Source: Nitrosomonas sp. (GTDB lineage: Bacteria > Pseudomonadota > Gammaproteobacteria > Burkholderiales > Nitrosomonadaceae). Taken from it: 36,824 nt of DNA. Every line of letters begins with the position of its first letter. Positions within the stretch are counted from its first letter, which is position 1. This document shows positions 1 through 11,300 of this stretch, one piece after another. The stretch is taken from positions 1-36,824 of the forward strand of contig JAJFJL010000254.1 in assembly GCA_021774055.1 (NCBI GenBank). Reading direction: 5' to 3'. The notes beneath the pieces were generated by a model, which worked only from the letters and a program-made list of their open reading frames with translations, was not told the origin of the DNA and made no database searches. Position numbers and translations under genes: made by a program.

Positions 1-117
1 AGAGCCGCCAGTACTATTATCAATATAATGTTGCATGTTCTGGCGATAATCTCGTTCAGTTGTTGTATTTTGCTTTGCCTGTCGAAAACGTGATGGATCT
101 TTTTTATTATCCGTCAT
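1..117 (-). CDS. N-terminal fragment of a CDS running off the window (MTDNKKDPSRFRQAKQNTTTERDYRQNMQHYIDNSTGGS...), function unknown
   Basis: Open minus-strand frame from ATG at 117 to the window edge, directly downstream of the 122-1255 ORF in the same orientation. Confidence 0.55.
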   Translation of the reverse strand, partial: MTDNKKDPSRFRQAKQNTTTERDYRQNMQHYIDNSTGGS

Positions 118-121
118 TATA

Positions 122-1240
122 TTAACTTCTAACCTTAATAACTTGATTATGCTGCATCTTAACAACAGAATTAAATGGTAAATTTTGAGTAAGCACACAT
201 CCAGAAGGAATTAAACAACTATCCTCGATAGTAAGATATGGCTCCACTAAAACTCCCATACCAAATTTCACCTGATTCCCAATTGTTACCGCCCCAGATG
301 TAGTGAAACGAGGGCCAAAGGTACAATGATTACCTACTTTAGTATGATGCTCAATACAGGCATGACTGGCAAGAAAATTGTTATCTCCTAATACACAAAA
401 GGGTGCTAAGTAAGCATTTCCCATAATTAGATTGCCTTCGCCCATAGATACATAGCTTTTAACTACAGAAGTTGGGTCAATCACATTGGCGAAACATATA
501 CCTTGGTCTCGTAAATTATTAAAAATCGTGACACGATCTATGATACTTGCAGTAACACAAATTATTGCAGCATCAAAATCTTTCTTCTGCCAAAGCTCAG
601 CAGCCAGGTTGTTGTTACCAATAACAGGTACACCCATTATAGTTTTGCCATGTAATGCGGCATTGTTGTCAAGAATTCCAACTGCTCGTTGATGCTGTAT
701 TCGTGACAGGGTCTCTAAAGTTATAGCACCCCCACCGGCACCTCCACCAATTAATAGTATACGTTGAGGTCGTAAATTAGGGTTAGCATCTTCCAATAAA
801 TCTTTACCAACAAACCTTGATTTATTAAATTCTAATACATCTGCTTCGGTGATAACGCTATCAGCATGCTTAGCAGTCAAATCTGCTAGATCTACACCAA
901 GTTTCTTGGCTACTAATTCAGCTTTCTTTGTCCATTTACGCTCTGTTGTCGCTGATTCTGATTTTTCTAAGGAAGTTATAAAGTCACTGTAATCTTCATT
1001 AGGAGTGGCTGTAATTACTGCAATTAGTTGGTCATTTTTAACAACTTGACCCTTCTTCACCAAATATCGAATAAAACCATCCGCTTCAGCCACAATATCA
1101 TGCGCAGCTTTAGTGGTTTCCACAATACATATCTCATTACCACGGTTAACTGCTTTTTTATCTTCAATGCACCAATCAACAATAATTGCTTGATCTTCAT
1201 TAGCATTTAGAACTGGCATACGTACTACTACTGTATTCAT
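122..1240 (-). CDS. Fusion: N-terminal lipoyl domain (ETTKA lipoyl-Lys motif), peripheral-subunit-binding-like segment, C-terminal NeuD/PglD-like left-handed beta-helix sugar acyltransferase
   Basis: ORF 122..1255; start probably the internal Met of MNTVVVRMPVLNAN. IVETTKAAHDIVAEADGFI resembles lipoyl domains; KKAELVAKKLGVDLADLTAKHADSVITEADVLEF resembles E3-binding domains; ILLIGGGAGG...GVPVIG... plus hexapeptide-like repeats resembles NeuD/PglD. Confidence 0.85.
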   Translation of the reverse strand: MNTVVVRMPVLNANEDQAIIVDWCIEDKKAVNRGNEICIVETTKAAHDIVAEADGFIRYLVKKGQVVKNDQLIAVITATPNEDYSDFITSLEKSESATTERKWTKKAELVAKKLGVDLADLTAKHADSVITEADVLEFNKSRFVGKDLLEDANPNLRPQRILLIGGGAGGGAITLETLSRIQHQRAVGILDNNAALHGKTIMGVPVIGNNNLAAELWQKKDFDAAIICVTASIIDRVTIFNNLRDQGICFANVIDPTSVVKSYVSMGEGNLIMGNAYLAPFCVLGDNNFLASHACIEHHTKVGNHCTFGPRFTTSGAVTIGNQVKFGMGVLVEPYLTIEDSCLIPSGCVLTQNLPFNSVVKMQHNQVIKVRS

Positions 1241-2229
1241 GACATTAACTCCCATACTGCATTCTCAATGTCTTGCGCAGAAATTAGCGTTTTAATTTCT
1301 AACTGGCGTGCCGCTGGAATTGCCTGCGATGCTGAGGCTAGCCTTGCAATAGGTGCAGCTAATTTGCCATGCAAGTTTTCATAAAGTAGCGCAGCTATTT
1401 CACTGCCCCAATTAAACCCTGCACTACTTTCTTCACAAAGAACTATACGCCCACATTGCGCACCATAGCGTGTTAAAGTTTCAACCGGTACAGGCCATAG
1501 ACTTGATGGAAATACTGCGTTTACATTAAGTTCATCATCATGCAGCTTAGCTAATAAAGGTACAATTTCTAGACTTAATCCACCATAAGCAATAATCGTA
1601 ACATCTGGCTTACCTGTGCTGAAATTACGTAATGCTACCGTAGGATAGCCTGATATTTCTACACTTTGTTCCATAAATACATGCACATGTTGTTCCAAAG
1701 GATATAGCAGTTTATTTTCAATAAATAATACTGGATCGTCATCATTAAGGATTGCATATTTCAATATATCATTTGTCGCATGTAAGTGACTGGGGGCGAC
1801 AACCTTAATGCCTGGTATTCCAAGAAACATTTTCTCTAGGCTTTGGCTATGTGTTGCACCATAACCACGCCCACCGCCCATTGGGGTTCGGATTACCAGC
1901 GGCACTTTTACTTGATTGTTATACATATCAGGAAATTTCGCCATATGGTTCACAATTTGATCACTACAAAGTGTTAAAAAATCTCCAAACATAATTTCTA
2001 TGACTGGCCTAAAGCCACGTAACGCCATACCCACGGCCACACCAGTAAAACCGCCTTCACAAATAGGTGTGCTAATAACTCGCTCGGGAAAACATGTAGA
2101 CAAACCTTTGGTAACTTTAAATGCACCACCATATGGATCTACAATATCTTCGCCAAGAACAATCACTTTCCGATTAGCAGTTAATGCCTCTTTTAACCCT
2201 GACTGCAAACCTGATAAATAGCTTGCCAC
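1237..2229 (-). CDS. 2-oxoacid dehydrogenase E1 beta subunit-like (transketolase-like, pyrimidine-binding)
   Basis: ORF homologous in pattern to PdhB/AcoB (GEDIVDPYGGAFKVTKGL, TPMGGGRGYGATHSQSLE, PVLFIENKLLY); ends overlap neighbouring ORF. Confidence 0.9.
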   Translation of the reverse strand: MASYLSGLQSGLKEALTANRKVIVLGEDIVDPYGGAFKVTKGLSTCFPERVISTPICEGGFTGVAVGMALRGFRPVIEIMFGDFLTLCSDQIVNHMAKFPDMYNNQVKVPLVIRTPMGGGRGYGATHSQSLEKMFLGIPGIKVVAPSHLHATNDILKYAILNDDDPVLFIENKLLYPLEQHVHVFMEQSVEISGYPTVALRNFSTGKPDVTIIAYGGLSLEIVPLLAKLHDDELNVNAVFPSSLWPVPVETLTRYGAQCGRIVLCEESSAGFNWGSEIAALLYENLHGKLAAPIARLASASQAIPAARQLEIKTLISAQDIENAVWELMS

Positions 2230-2231
2230 TA

Positions 2232-3122
2232 CTATTCCTTCCTCAAATTGGCCACCAATAACGCTACTTCCTGGCGGATTTGTTTTTCAATTGAAGTAAC
2301 CCAAGAAGGATCAAGTTTTTTACGCAAACGAGATAAAGGTTCTTGTTGTTGGTGGAGATCAATTTCTTTGGGATCTCTTAAGTCATCTCCTTTACTATGA
2401 GGACCAATTCTATAGGTGCGCATAAACATTAAACGTGGCGTGCACTGTGTACGAATTTCATTAATTAAATGCTGCGTTGTGTGATAAACCTCTTCTACAT
2501 CATTGCCGTCAATATCAACCATTGGCACACCAAAAGACTCACTGCGCTGTTCCAACATGCCAGAATGTTGTGCGTTCCAATGTGTACTTTGTGCATACTG
2601 ATTATTCTCTACTGCAAACATAATTGGCAATTTCCATAAGGCCGCCATATTCATAGCCTCATAAACAGCACCTTCTGCCATTGCACCGTCACCCATAAAT
2701 TGCACAACTACTGCGCCACTTCCTTTAAGCTTCTCAGCAAATGCCATACCTACGGCAACTGGTGCCATGCCACCAAGAATTCCATTGGAATAAAAATTTT
2801 TCATTTGTAAGTGCTGACTGCCACCAATGCCACCACAAACACCGCTTGGTTGGCCAAGTATCTCTGCCACCAAACTACTAGTATCTCCGCAATAAGCAAG
2901 AAAATGGCCATGCCCTCGATGATTTGAACAAATAATATCAAGATCTAAGTTAAGCGCAGATATTAACCCAACTGCAACTGCTTCTTGCCCCAAGCAAGTA
3001 TGTACCGTGCCGCCAATTACGCCTTGTGCAAACAAATCAAGAAAAGTTTCTTCGACAACTCGAATATGAGTCATTTCTTGAAAAAATGATCGCAAACATT
3101 TCGGACGATTATTCACTAACAT
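2232..3122 (-). CDS. Thiamine diphosphate-dependent 2-oxoacid dehydrogenase E1 alpha subunit-like
   Basis: TPP motif GDGAMAEGAVYEAMNMAALWKLPIMFAVENNQ; HRGHGHFLAYG-like segment; immediately upstream of E1 beta. Confidence 0.9.
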   Translation of the reverse strand: MLVNNRPKCLRSFFQEMTHIRVVEETFLDLFAQGVIGGTVHTCLGQEAVAVGLISALNLDLDIICSNHRGHGHFLAYCGDTSSLVAEILGQPSGVCGGIGGSQHLQMKNFYSNGILGGMAPVAVGMAFAEKLKGSGAVVVQFMGDGAMAEGAVYEAMNMAALWKLPIMFAVENNQYAQSTHWNAQHSGMLEQRSESFGVPMVDIDGNDVEEVYHTTQHLINEIRTQCTPRLMFMRTYRIGPHSKGDDLRDPKEIDLHQQQEPLSRLRKKLDPSWVTSIEKQIRQEVALLVANLRKE

Positions 3123-3134
3123 GAGTATTTTTAA

Positions 3135-3240
3135 GCATCCTTCATTATTCGGTTTATATTTAAGGTAGGGGGTGTTTTACGCACCAACGTTATAAATGGT
3201 GCATGGAATGCACCCTACTTTTGGTTTATTTTTTATACTG
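3135..3240 (+). repeat. Repeat family A copy (MITE-like, hairpin core GTAGGGGGTGTTTTACGCACCAACGTTATAAATGGTGCATGGAATGCACCCTAC)
   Basis: Same end (CATCCTTCA.TATTCGGTTTA.ATTTAA) and core as 25034-25175 and reverse of 21639-21780. Confidence 0.8.
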
Positions 3241-3270
3241 GAAAATTATTTCTTAATACAGACAAAAACT

Positions 3271-4350
3271 TCAGGTTGTAATATTTTCTTCTGTGTATTC
3301 TGTAATTTGTTGCAATGTAATGGCACGCATATTTTGTTTATTACACCAAGACTGATGCCATGCAATTGTTTTGTTTAACGCTGTTTCTAAATTCCACTTT
3401 GGTTTCCAGCCTAATTTAATGTGTGCCTTACTACTATCTAATTTTAAATAATTAGCCTCATGCAGTTGTGATTCTTCACAGCATCGCCAGTTGACATCGC
3501 TGCGTATTTCAGCCATCCGTTCAACAATCCACTGTACTGAATAAGTTGCATCATAACTTGGACCAAAATTCCATGCTTCAGCAAAACTTGCACCTTCCAC
3601 ATATAGTCGCTCTGCTAGCATCAAGTAACCAGAAAGTGGTTCTAATACATGTTGCCAAGGTCGTATCGAATTAGGCGCACGAATTTTTAATATCTCTCCA
3701 GCATCCAAGGCACGCAAAAAATCAGGAATCAAACGATCTTTGGCCCAATCACCACCACCGATAACATTACCTGCTCTAGCACTAGCCAACGCAACACCCA
3801 TTGACTCTAGATAGGATTGGCGATAGGCTGCAGTAACCAATTCCGAGCAAGCTTTACTGCTGGAATATGGATCAGAACCGCCCATTGGTTCATTTTCACG
3901 ATATCCCCATACCCATTCGCGATTTTCATAGCATTTGTCTGTCGTGATATTGATGACGGCTTTTATACTAGGTATTTTTCGTACAGCATCCAGCAAATTT
4001 ACTATTCCCATCACATTTGTAGCATAAGTTTCTGCGGGGTGAGCATAGGAGTAATGTACTAAGGGTTGTGCGGCCAGATGAAAAACAATTTGTGGGCTTG
4101 TTGCTTGTATACTTTTAAGAAGGTTGTCGGCATCTTTAATATCAGCAATTCTACTACTTTGCATACCTCCGTCAATATTAGCAACAGTAAAAAAATTCGG
4201 CTCAGTAGGAGGATTAAGTGCGTAACCATATACCTCTGCTCCCATACTCTGCAGCCATAATGACAACCATCCTCCCTTAAATCCAGTATGCCCGGTAACA
4301 AAAACACGCTTGTTTTTCCAGAAGTTCTTTTTTATTCCCATTTTTTCCAC
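3271..4350 (-). CDS. rfbG: CDP-glucose 4,6-dehydratase
   Basis: SDR N-term [58 protein letters not shown]; next to rfbF. Confidence 0.92.
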   Translation of the reverse strand: MEKMGIKKNFWKNKRVFVTGHTGFKGGWLSLWLQSMGAEVYGYALNPPTEPNFFTVANIDGGMQSSRIADIKDADNLLKSIQATSPQIVFHLAAQPLVHYSYAHPAETYATNVMGIVNLLDAVRKIPSIKAVINITTDKCYENREWVWGYRENEPMGGSDPYSSSKACSELVTAAYRQSYLESMGVALASARAGNVIGGGDWAKDRLIPDFLRALDAGEILKIRAPNSIRPWQHVLEPLSGYLMLAERLYVEGASFAEAWNFGPSYDATYSVQWIVERMAEIRSDVNWRCCEESQLHEANYLKLDSSKAHIKLGWKPKWNLETALNKTIAWHQSWCNKQNMRAITLQQITEYTEENITT

Positions 4351-5105
4351 GGTGCTTTGTCATCCTGCCATAGCTTCTCTAAATAATTTTTATCGCGTAG
4401 AGTATCCATTGGCTGCCAAAAACCATTATGTTCAAATGCCATCAAGTCATCTTTTGCGGCTAAGTGATTGAGTGGTTTTCCTTCCCAGTGTGTCATGTCG
4501 TTATCAATAAGATCAAGGCAGCTTGGTGATAGCACGAAAAATCCACCATTAATCCAACCACCATCACCTTGTGGTTTTTCAATAAAACCACGCACAGATT
4601 TTCCTTCCATATTTAGTGATCCATAACGACCCGGTGGTTGTACTGCAGTCACTGTTGCACGCTTACCGTGTTGTTTGTGAAATTCCACTAGTTGAGTAAT
4701 ATTTATGTCAGCTACGCCATCTCCATAGGTAAAACAAAAAGCATCTTCATTCTTAACATATTGTGCAACACGTTTTAAACGCCCACCTGTCATGCTATTT
4801 TCGCCAGTATCTACTAAAGTAACCCGCCATGGCTCAACATGTTGCTCATGAACTTCCATTTCATTATTTTTCATACAGAAAGTTACATCTGACATATGTA
4901 AAAAATAGTTGGCAAAATATTCTTTAATTACATACCCTTTATAACCGCAGCATATAATAAATTCATGAATATTATGGGCTGAATATATTTTCATTATGTG
5001 CCATAGAATTGGTCTACCACCTATTTCTATCATTGGCTTTGGTCGTAATGTTGTTTCTTCACTGATCCGTGTTCCTAGACCACCGGCAAGTATGATCGCT
5101 TTCAT
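4332..5105 (-). CDS. rfbF: Glucose-1-phosphate cytidylyltransferase
   Basis: [42 protein letters not shown]; canonical RfbF sequence. Confidence 0.95.
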   Translation of the reverse strand: MKAIILAGGLGTRISEETTLRPKPMIEIGGRPILWHIMKIYSAHNIHEFIICCGYKGYVIKEYFANYFLHMSDVTFCMKNNEMEVHEQHVEPWRVTLVDTGENSMTGGRLKRVAQYVKNEDAFCFTYGDGVADINITQLVEFHKQHGKRATVTAVQPPGRYGSLNMEGKSVRGFIEKPQGDGGWINGGFFVLSPSCLDLIDNDMTHWEGKPLNHLAAKDDLMAFEHNGFWQPMDTLRDKNYLEKLWQDDKAPWKKWE

Positions 5106-5243
5106 AATTTATTGTCCTTAGGAACATATCTGGGATAAATTAGGTAATATGTGGACGTGTAAACAAACGTATAGCACAGCCACGTAACTGCTTACATAAC
5201 GTAGAAGATGAGTATAAATACAAAGCGAGTTGGCTAATTTGTT

Positions 5244-8138
5244 TCATGTACGTTCCTTAGTACACCAGGTTTTCCACATATTGCGATAAGCTTGTTCAAT
5301 CTTTAATGCAAAGCCTTCCTCATCTCTTAGTGGGCTATTTTCCATTTGATCACGTAAAGTAGCACGCACAGCTGACAAATGATTCAAATCACCTGCTAAT
5401 TCAACTGCTTTATTAATATAATCTTCTTCGCTTTCAGCTATCCATTCTGGGTGCCCTAGTCCGTGCAAAATACAACTGCCCAGACGTCCAACTGAAGGCC
5501 GCCCAGCTAACGTAATGTATGGTACACCCATGTACAATGTTTCAAACAAAGTGGCGCCAGAGTTATGTGGGAAACAATCCAAACCGATGTCGGTACTACG
5601 TAGCACATCCCACGGCGGGCTATGATAACCAATTTGTAATCTTTCCCTAGTAATACCATGTGCAGCAAATTTATCAGCAAACATATCCTGCATACACTTT
5701 CCAATGAAAGCTTTGCTATCAATTATCAACTGTGAGTTTTCTACCTGCTTAAGAATTTCCGACCAAACCCGAATTGTCCGGTAGTTAATGCGAATTGGGC
5801 GAGTTAATGTACCGAAGGTAACATATCCCTTGGTTGACGCTGGCAGAGCATTGACTTCTCCCATACCCTTAGCCGGTCGATAGCCAAAACTTGGTGTTGC
5901 AACTCTATAGGGTGTTTCAGAAAAAAGGTATTCGCTACCTGGTGGAACCGTAGCTATATCTGTTAAAAAATAGTCAATTGCTGTTAATCCAGTAGTATAA
6001 CCATACCCTAACCATGATATTGATACCGGCGCAGGTTTTCGGGCAAGTACTTGCAATCTGTTTTTTTCAGTATGACCCGCCAAGTCGATTAAAACATCAA
6101 TTCTATCTGTACGAATACGCTCAGCCAATGCACTGTCAGACATGCCATTAGTTAGAATCCAGTGATCTACATAGCCTTTCAAACGTTTGCTCACTAAGTC
6201 TTCTGTTGTCAGTTCTGCATAGGCATATACTTCAACGGCTTGTTTATTATGCCGAGACAACAAAGGTTCAATAAAATACTGTACAGAATGACTTCTGAAG
6301 TCTGAAGACACATATCCTATTTTCAGTCGGCGACTTATGCTACGATCATTATAATGATATTGCCAATCTTCTTTATGAGGCAAGCAATATTTTACATCGT
6401 ATTCTTGATAAACCTCGAATATCTCTTCTGCAGTCTTATCTGGATGATAATTTAGGATAAATAATAAATTATGGAAAGCAAAATCACCACCAGATTTAAC
6501 CTGGTTTAATTTAACTTCTAGCGCGTTACGGTAATAGGTCTCTGCTTCATCCAGTTGCCCCAGATTTTGTAACGTATTACCTAAATTATTAAGTACTTCC
6601 ACATTATTTGGCTTTATTTCTAGTGCTTTTAAGAAGCAGGTCTCAGCCTTATTAAACTGTGCTCGTTTTTGATAAACATTACCTAATGTCAGATATGATA
6701 ATGCATGGTTTGGATTTATTTTTAAAGCTTGGTTACAGCAAGCAATTGCTTCGTCTAGCCGCCCAAGTTCCTGCAAAACATTGCTCAAATTATTGTATGC
6801 GTTAATATAGTTTGGTTTAATTCTAAGCACATACCGGTAACTAGCTTCAGCTTCTTTAAAAAGATTGAGTGCTTGCAAAATAATCCCTAATGTATTATGT
6901 GCTTCAGCTGAATCTGGATTAATTTTTACTGCCTGATCGCAATAAATTTTTGCTTCGTCTAATCGTCCTAATTCCTGCAACGTATTACTCAAGTTATTGT
7001 ACGCATCAGCATAGTCAGGTTTGATTCGCAGTGCATGCTGAAAACTTATTTCCGCCTCTTTAAGAAGATTCCGTTCTTGCAAAATAACACCCAATGTATT
7101 AAGTGCCTTAGCTGAATCTGGATTTATCCGCAACGCCCTTCGACAACTTACTTCTGCTTCGTTATACCGCTTCAAGTCGTTTAGGGTGATAGCTAAATTA
7201 TTATGTATTTCATCGTTATCTGGCTCAAGTTCTGCCGCTGTTTGTAGAGGCAAAAGGGCACTCTCACTTTGTTCCATATGTTTTAATACAGAACCTAATA
7301 CTTTCCAACCAAAGGCATAATTAGGAAAATATTCTATCATTTGCTTGGCTAACCTTATGGCTTCCGTGTATTGCCCTTCATTAAACAAATTAACCAGCTC
7401 ATTTTTACGTGTTTCGACATTATCTGGTGCAAGCTCTATTACCTTTCGTAAAGGAGATAATGCCTCTTTATTTCTCCCTATCTGTTGGAGTGCTGTACCT
7501 AGCATTCTCCACCCAAAGGCATAGCTTGGATAATTCCTTGTCATTTTCTTGGCAAAAAATATAACCTTTGCATATTCTCCCCCGCTAAACAAATTAACTA
7601 GCGTATTGATCTCGTTAGATGAAGGTACTTTTATTTTGTGCAAAGAGTGTTTTTTATTAATTTCTGCTGTTTTATTCTTTAAGTCTATTTTTGCAACATA
7701 TAATAATTTTTCGGCAGGAAGCTGAGCCCATGATTGCTTTGCTCTTTGCATGTTATATTCTAAGCATTCAGCCAAAACAGTTAACATTTCCCCTTGTAAT
7801 CCATGTTGTTGTCCCACCTGCAGTACTTGCAAAGCAATTTCAGTTTTACCTGTCACTATTAACGCATCAATATAATTAAACCAATGCTCTGCTTGTTCTG
7901 GGTTTGCTTCTAATACAGTGCTGAATTGTTCCAGTCCCTCCGCAGCTAATTTAACCCGTTCTTTTAGTAGGCTTAGATTGTGGTGTACATCTGGATGATC
8001 AGGTTGAAATTGAAGAATAATACGATAAAGATATTCAGCATCCTGTAAATGACCAGCTTGGTGATGAGAGGCTGCTTTTTGGAAAGCTTGCTCAATAGTC
8101 ATTAATGTACCATCTTGTTTCAGTGTGTTTTGAGTCAC
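5244..8138 (-). CDS. TPR-repeat O-linked N-acetylglucosaminyltransferase / SPINDLY family glycosyltransferase (GT41-like)
   Basis: Many TPRs followed by RRLKIGYVSSDFRSHSV... IDVLIDLAGHT ... WLGYGYTTGLTAIDYFLTD ... DIGLDCFPHNSGATLFETLYMGVPYITLAG. Confidence 0.92.
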   Translation of the reverse strand: MTQNTLKQDGTLMTIEQAFQKAASHHQAGHLQDAEYLYRIILQFQPDHPDVHHNLSLLKERVKLAAEGLEQFSTVLEANPEQAEHWFNYIDALIVTGKTEIALQVLQVGQQHGLQGEMLTVLAECLEYNMQRAKQSWAQLPAEKLLYVAKIDLKNKTAEINKKHSLHKIKVPSSNEINTLVNLFSGGEYAKVIFFAKKMTRNYPSYAFGWRMLGTALQQIGRNKEALSPLRKVIELAPDNVETRKNELVNLFNEGQYTEAIRLAKQMIEYFPNYAFGWKVLGSVLKHMEQSESALLPLQTAAELEPDNDEIHNNLAITLNDLKRYNEAEVSCRRALRINPDSAKALNTLGVILQERNLLKEAEISFQHALRIKPDYADAYNNLSNTLQELGRLDEAKIYCDQAVKINPDSAEAHNTLGIILQALNLFKEAEASYRYVLRIKPNYINAYNNLSNVLQELGRLDEAIACCNQALKINPNHALSYLTLGNVYQKRAQFNKAETCFLKALEIKPNNVEVLNNLGNTLQNLGQLDEAETYYRNALEVKLNQVKSGGDFAFHNLLFILNYHPDKTAEEIFEVYQEYDVKYCLPHKEDWQYHYNDRSISRRLKIGYVSSDFRSHSVQYFIEPLLSRHNKQAVEVYAYAELTTEDLVSKRLKGYVDHWILTNGMSDSALAERIRTDRIDVLIDLAGHTEKNRLQVLARKPAPVSISWLGYGYTTGLTAIDYFLTDIATVPPGSEYLFSETPYRVATPSFGYRPAKGMGEVNALPASTKGYVTFGTLTRPIRINYRTIRVWSEILKQVENSQLIIDSKAFIGKCMQDMFADKFAAHGITRERLQIGYHSPPWDVLRSTDIGLDCFPHNSGATLFETLYMGVPYITLAGRPSVGRLGSCILHGLGHPEWIAESEEDYINKAVELAGDLNHLSAVRATLRDQMENSPLRDEEGFALKIEQAYRNMWKTWCTKERT

Positions 8139-8303
8139 AATTCACTTCTCGTTATGTATTACACCTTAGTTGTTGAAACAAGATATCTTTTAATCATTAC
8201 TAGCATTATCTACTATGAATAAATAGGATACTGAAGAAACAATCTTTTAAAAAAACTTAGCTATTTGATATTTATAGCCTATATTTTTGCAATTGGACAG
8301 TTA

Positions 8304-11300
8304 CTAATTTCCACGTCCCTTAGTACACCAAGTTTCCCACATAGTGCGATAAGCTTGTTCAACCTTTAATGCAAAACTTTTCTCGTCTCTTAGCGGGCTA
8401 TTTTCCATTTGATTACGTAAAGTAGCACGCACTACTGACAAATGATTTAAATCGCTTGCTAATTCAACTGCTTTATTAACATAATCTTCTTCGCTTTCAG
8501 CTATCCATTCTGAATGCCCTAGTCCGTGCAAAATACAACTGCCTAAACGCCCAACTGAAGGCCGTCCAGCTAATGTAATGTATGGTACGCCCATGTACAA
8601 TGTTTCAAATAAAGTGGCACCTGAGTTATGTGGAAAACAATCCAAACCGATATCGGTACTACGTAACACATCCCACGGCGGGCTATGATAACCAATTTGC
8701 AACCTTTCTCGAGTAATACCATGCGCTGCAAATTTATCTGCTAACATATCCTGCATATACTTTCCGCTGAAAGATCTGCTATCAATAATTAATTGTGAAT
8801 TTGGCACCTGTTTAAGAATTTCTGACCAGACTCGAATTGTCCGGTGATTGATACGCACTGGGCGAGTTAATGTACCGAAGGTAACATACCCCTTTGTTGA
8901 CGCTGGCAACACATTGACTTCTCCCATACCTTCAGCCGGTCGATAGCTAAAGCTTGGTGTTGCAATTCTATATGGCGTCTCGGAAAAAAGAGCTTCGCTG
9001 CCCAGCGGGACTGTAGTTATATCTGTTAAAAAATAATCAATTGCGGTTAATCCAGTAGTATAACCATACCCTAACCATGATATTGATACCGGCGTAGGTT
9101 TACGAGCAAATACTTGCAATCTAGTTTTTGCAGTATGCCCTGCCAAATCGACTAGTATATCAATATCATCAGCACGAATACGCTCTGTCAATGCAATGTC
9201 AGATACGCCTATAGTTGGAATCCAGTGATCCACATAGTCTTTGAAACGTGCACTCACTAAATCTTCTTTTGTAAGCTCCGCATAAGCATATACTTCAACA
9301 GCTTGTTTATTATGGTGAGCCAATAAGGGTTCAATAAAATAGTGTACAGAATGATTTCTGAAGTCCGGTGATACATAGCCTATTTTTAGTCGGCGTTGTA
9401 TATCGCGACTGTTGTTATGAGGTTGCCATTCAGCTTGGTGGAATAAGCAGTACTTATTGTTATATTCTTGATAAACTTTAAATATCTCTTCTGCAGTTTT
9501 ATCTGGATGGTAATTTATGGTAAACAATAAATTACGGAAAGCCAGATCATCACCAGATTCAATCTTCAATGCTTGTTGGAAGCAGGTTTCAGTTTCATCA
9601 AATCTTCCCAAGCGGTGTAATGTGTTACCTAAATTAATGTAAGCCAAAGCGCTGCCGGGGTCAATTTCTAATGCTTTCCTACAGCAAGCCTCCGCCTCAT
9701 CTAAGCGCCCTAAAATCTGTAGTGTGTTGCCTAAATTATGATAGGCAGAAACATCATTCGGCTTAGCCTCTATTACCTTCCTAAAGGATGATTCAGCTTT
9801 ATTTAATTTCCCAAGATCCTGCGAAACGTTACCCATCATTAACTGAGCCGAAATAAAATTTGGCTTGATTTCCAGTGTCTTACGATAGCAAGTCTCAGAT
9901 TCATCTAGTCGTCCTTGAGTTTGCAATATATTACCTAAATTATTATAGGCTTCTGCTAGATTCGGTTTTATTTTTATTGCCTGCACGAAGCATGCTTCAG
10001 CTTTATCCAATTGCTCAAGTTCTCGATAGATATTTCCTAATGTTAAGTGTGCTGATGCGTAATTTGGATCCACTTTTAACGCTTTATGGCAATAGTCTTT
10101 TGCTTCATCTAAACGCCCCTGTTCTTGAAGGGTATTACTTAAGTTATTGCACGCACCAGTATAATTTGGTTTTATCTGTAGTGCATGTTGATAGCTAGCT
10201 TCTGCTTCATCAAGACGATTAAGTGCTTGTAAAATAATCCCTAGTGTATTGTGTGTTTCTGCTGACTCTGGATCAAGCTGTAACGATCTTCGACAGCTTA
10301 TTTCCGCTTCTTTAGAGAATTCCAATTCGTTTAGGGTAATAGCCAAATTATTATGAGCTTCAGCATCATCTGGTGAAAACTCAACTGCTTTTTTAAGAGA
10401 AAGCAAGGCATCTTTACTTTGGTCTATCTGTTTTAGCACCGAACCTAGCACTTTCCAGCCAAATGCATAATTAGGGCAATCTTCTGTCATTTGCTTGGAT
10501 AACTGGATAACCTCTGTATATTTCCCTTTATTAAACAAATCAACCAATGTATTTTTACGTGTTTCGGCATCATCTGGCGCAAGCTTTACCACTTTTTGCA
10601 AAGGGAGTAACGCTTCTTTATTTCGCCCTGTTTGTTGCAGCGCTGTTCCTAGCATTCTCCAACCAAAAGCATAACCCGGGTAATTTTTTGTCATTTTCCT
10701 AGAAAGTGATATAACTTTTATATATTCTCCTTTGTTAAACAGATTAATTAGTACACTTGTTTGTTGAGATGAAGGTGTTTTTATTTTTTTTGATGAATAT
10801 TTTTTGCTCTGCTTAGTAGACTTGTCATTAGTTTTTATTACGTTGTTTTTTAAATTTATTTTTTCTATTTGCAATAATTCCTCGGCCGGAATCTGATTCC
10901 ATGATTGCTTCGCTCTTTGTCTATCATATTCTAAACGCTCAGCTAGGATAGATAACATTTCACCCTGTAATCCATGTTTCCGCCCCACTTGTAATACTTG
11001 TTGAGCAATCTCAATTTGACCGGTCACTAATAACGCATCAATATAGTTAAACCAATGTTCTGCTTGTTCTGGACTGGCTTCTAATACAGCGTTAAATTGC
11101 TCCAAACCCTGAGTAGCTAATTTAACTTGCTCTTCCAACAAACTTATGTTGTGCGGCACATCTGGATGATCAGGCTGAAATTGAAGAATAATACGATAAA
11201 GATATTCAGCATCTTGTAAATGACCAGCTTTATGATGAGTAACTGCTCTTTGGAAAGCTTGCTCAATAGTCATTAATGTACTTGGTGGTGGTTGCTGCAT

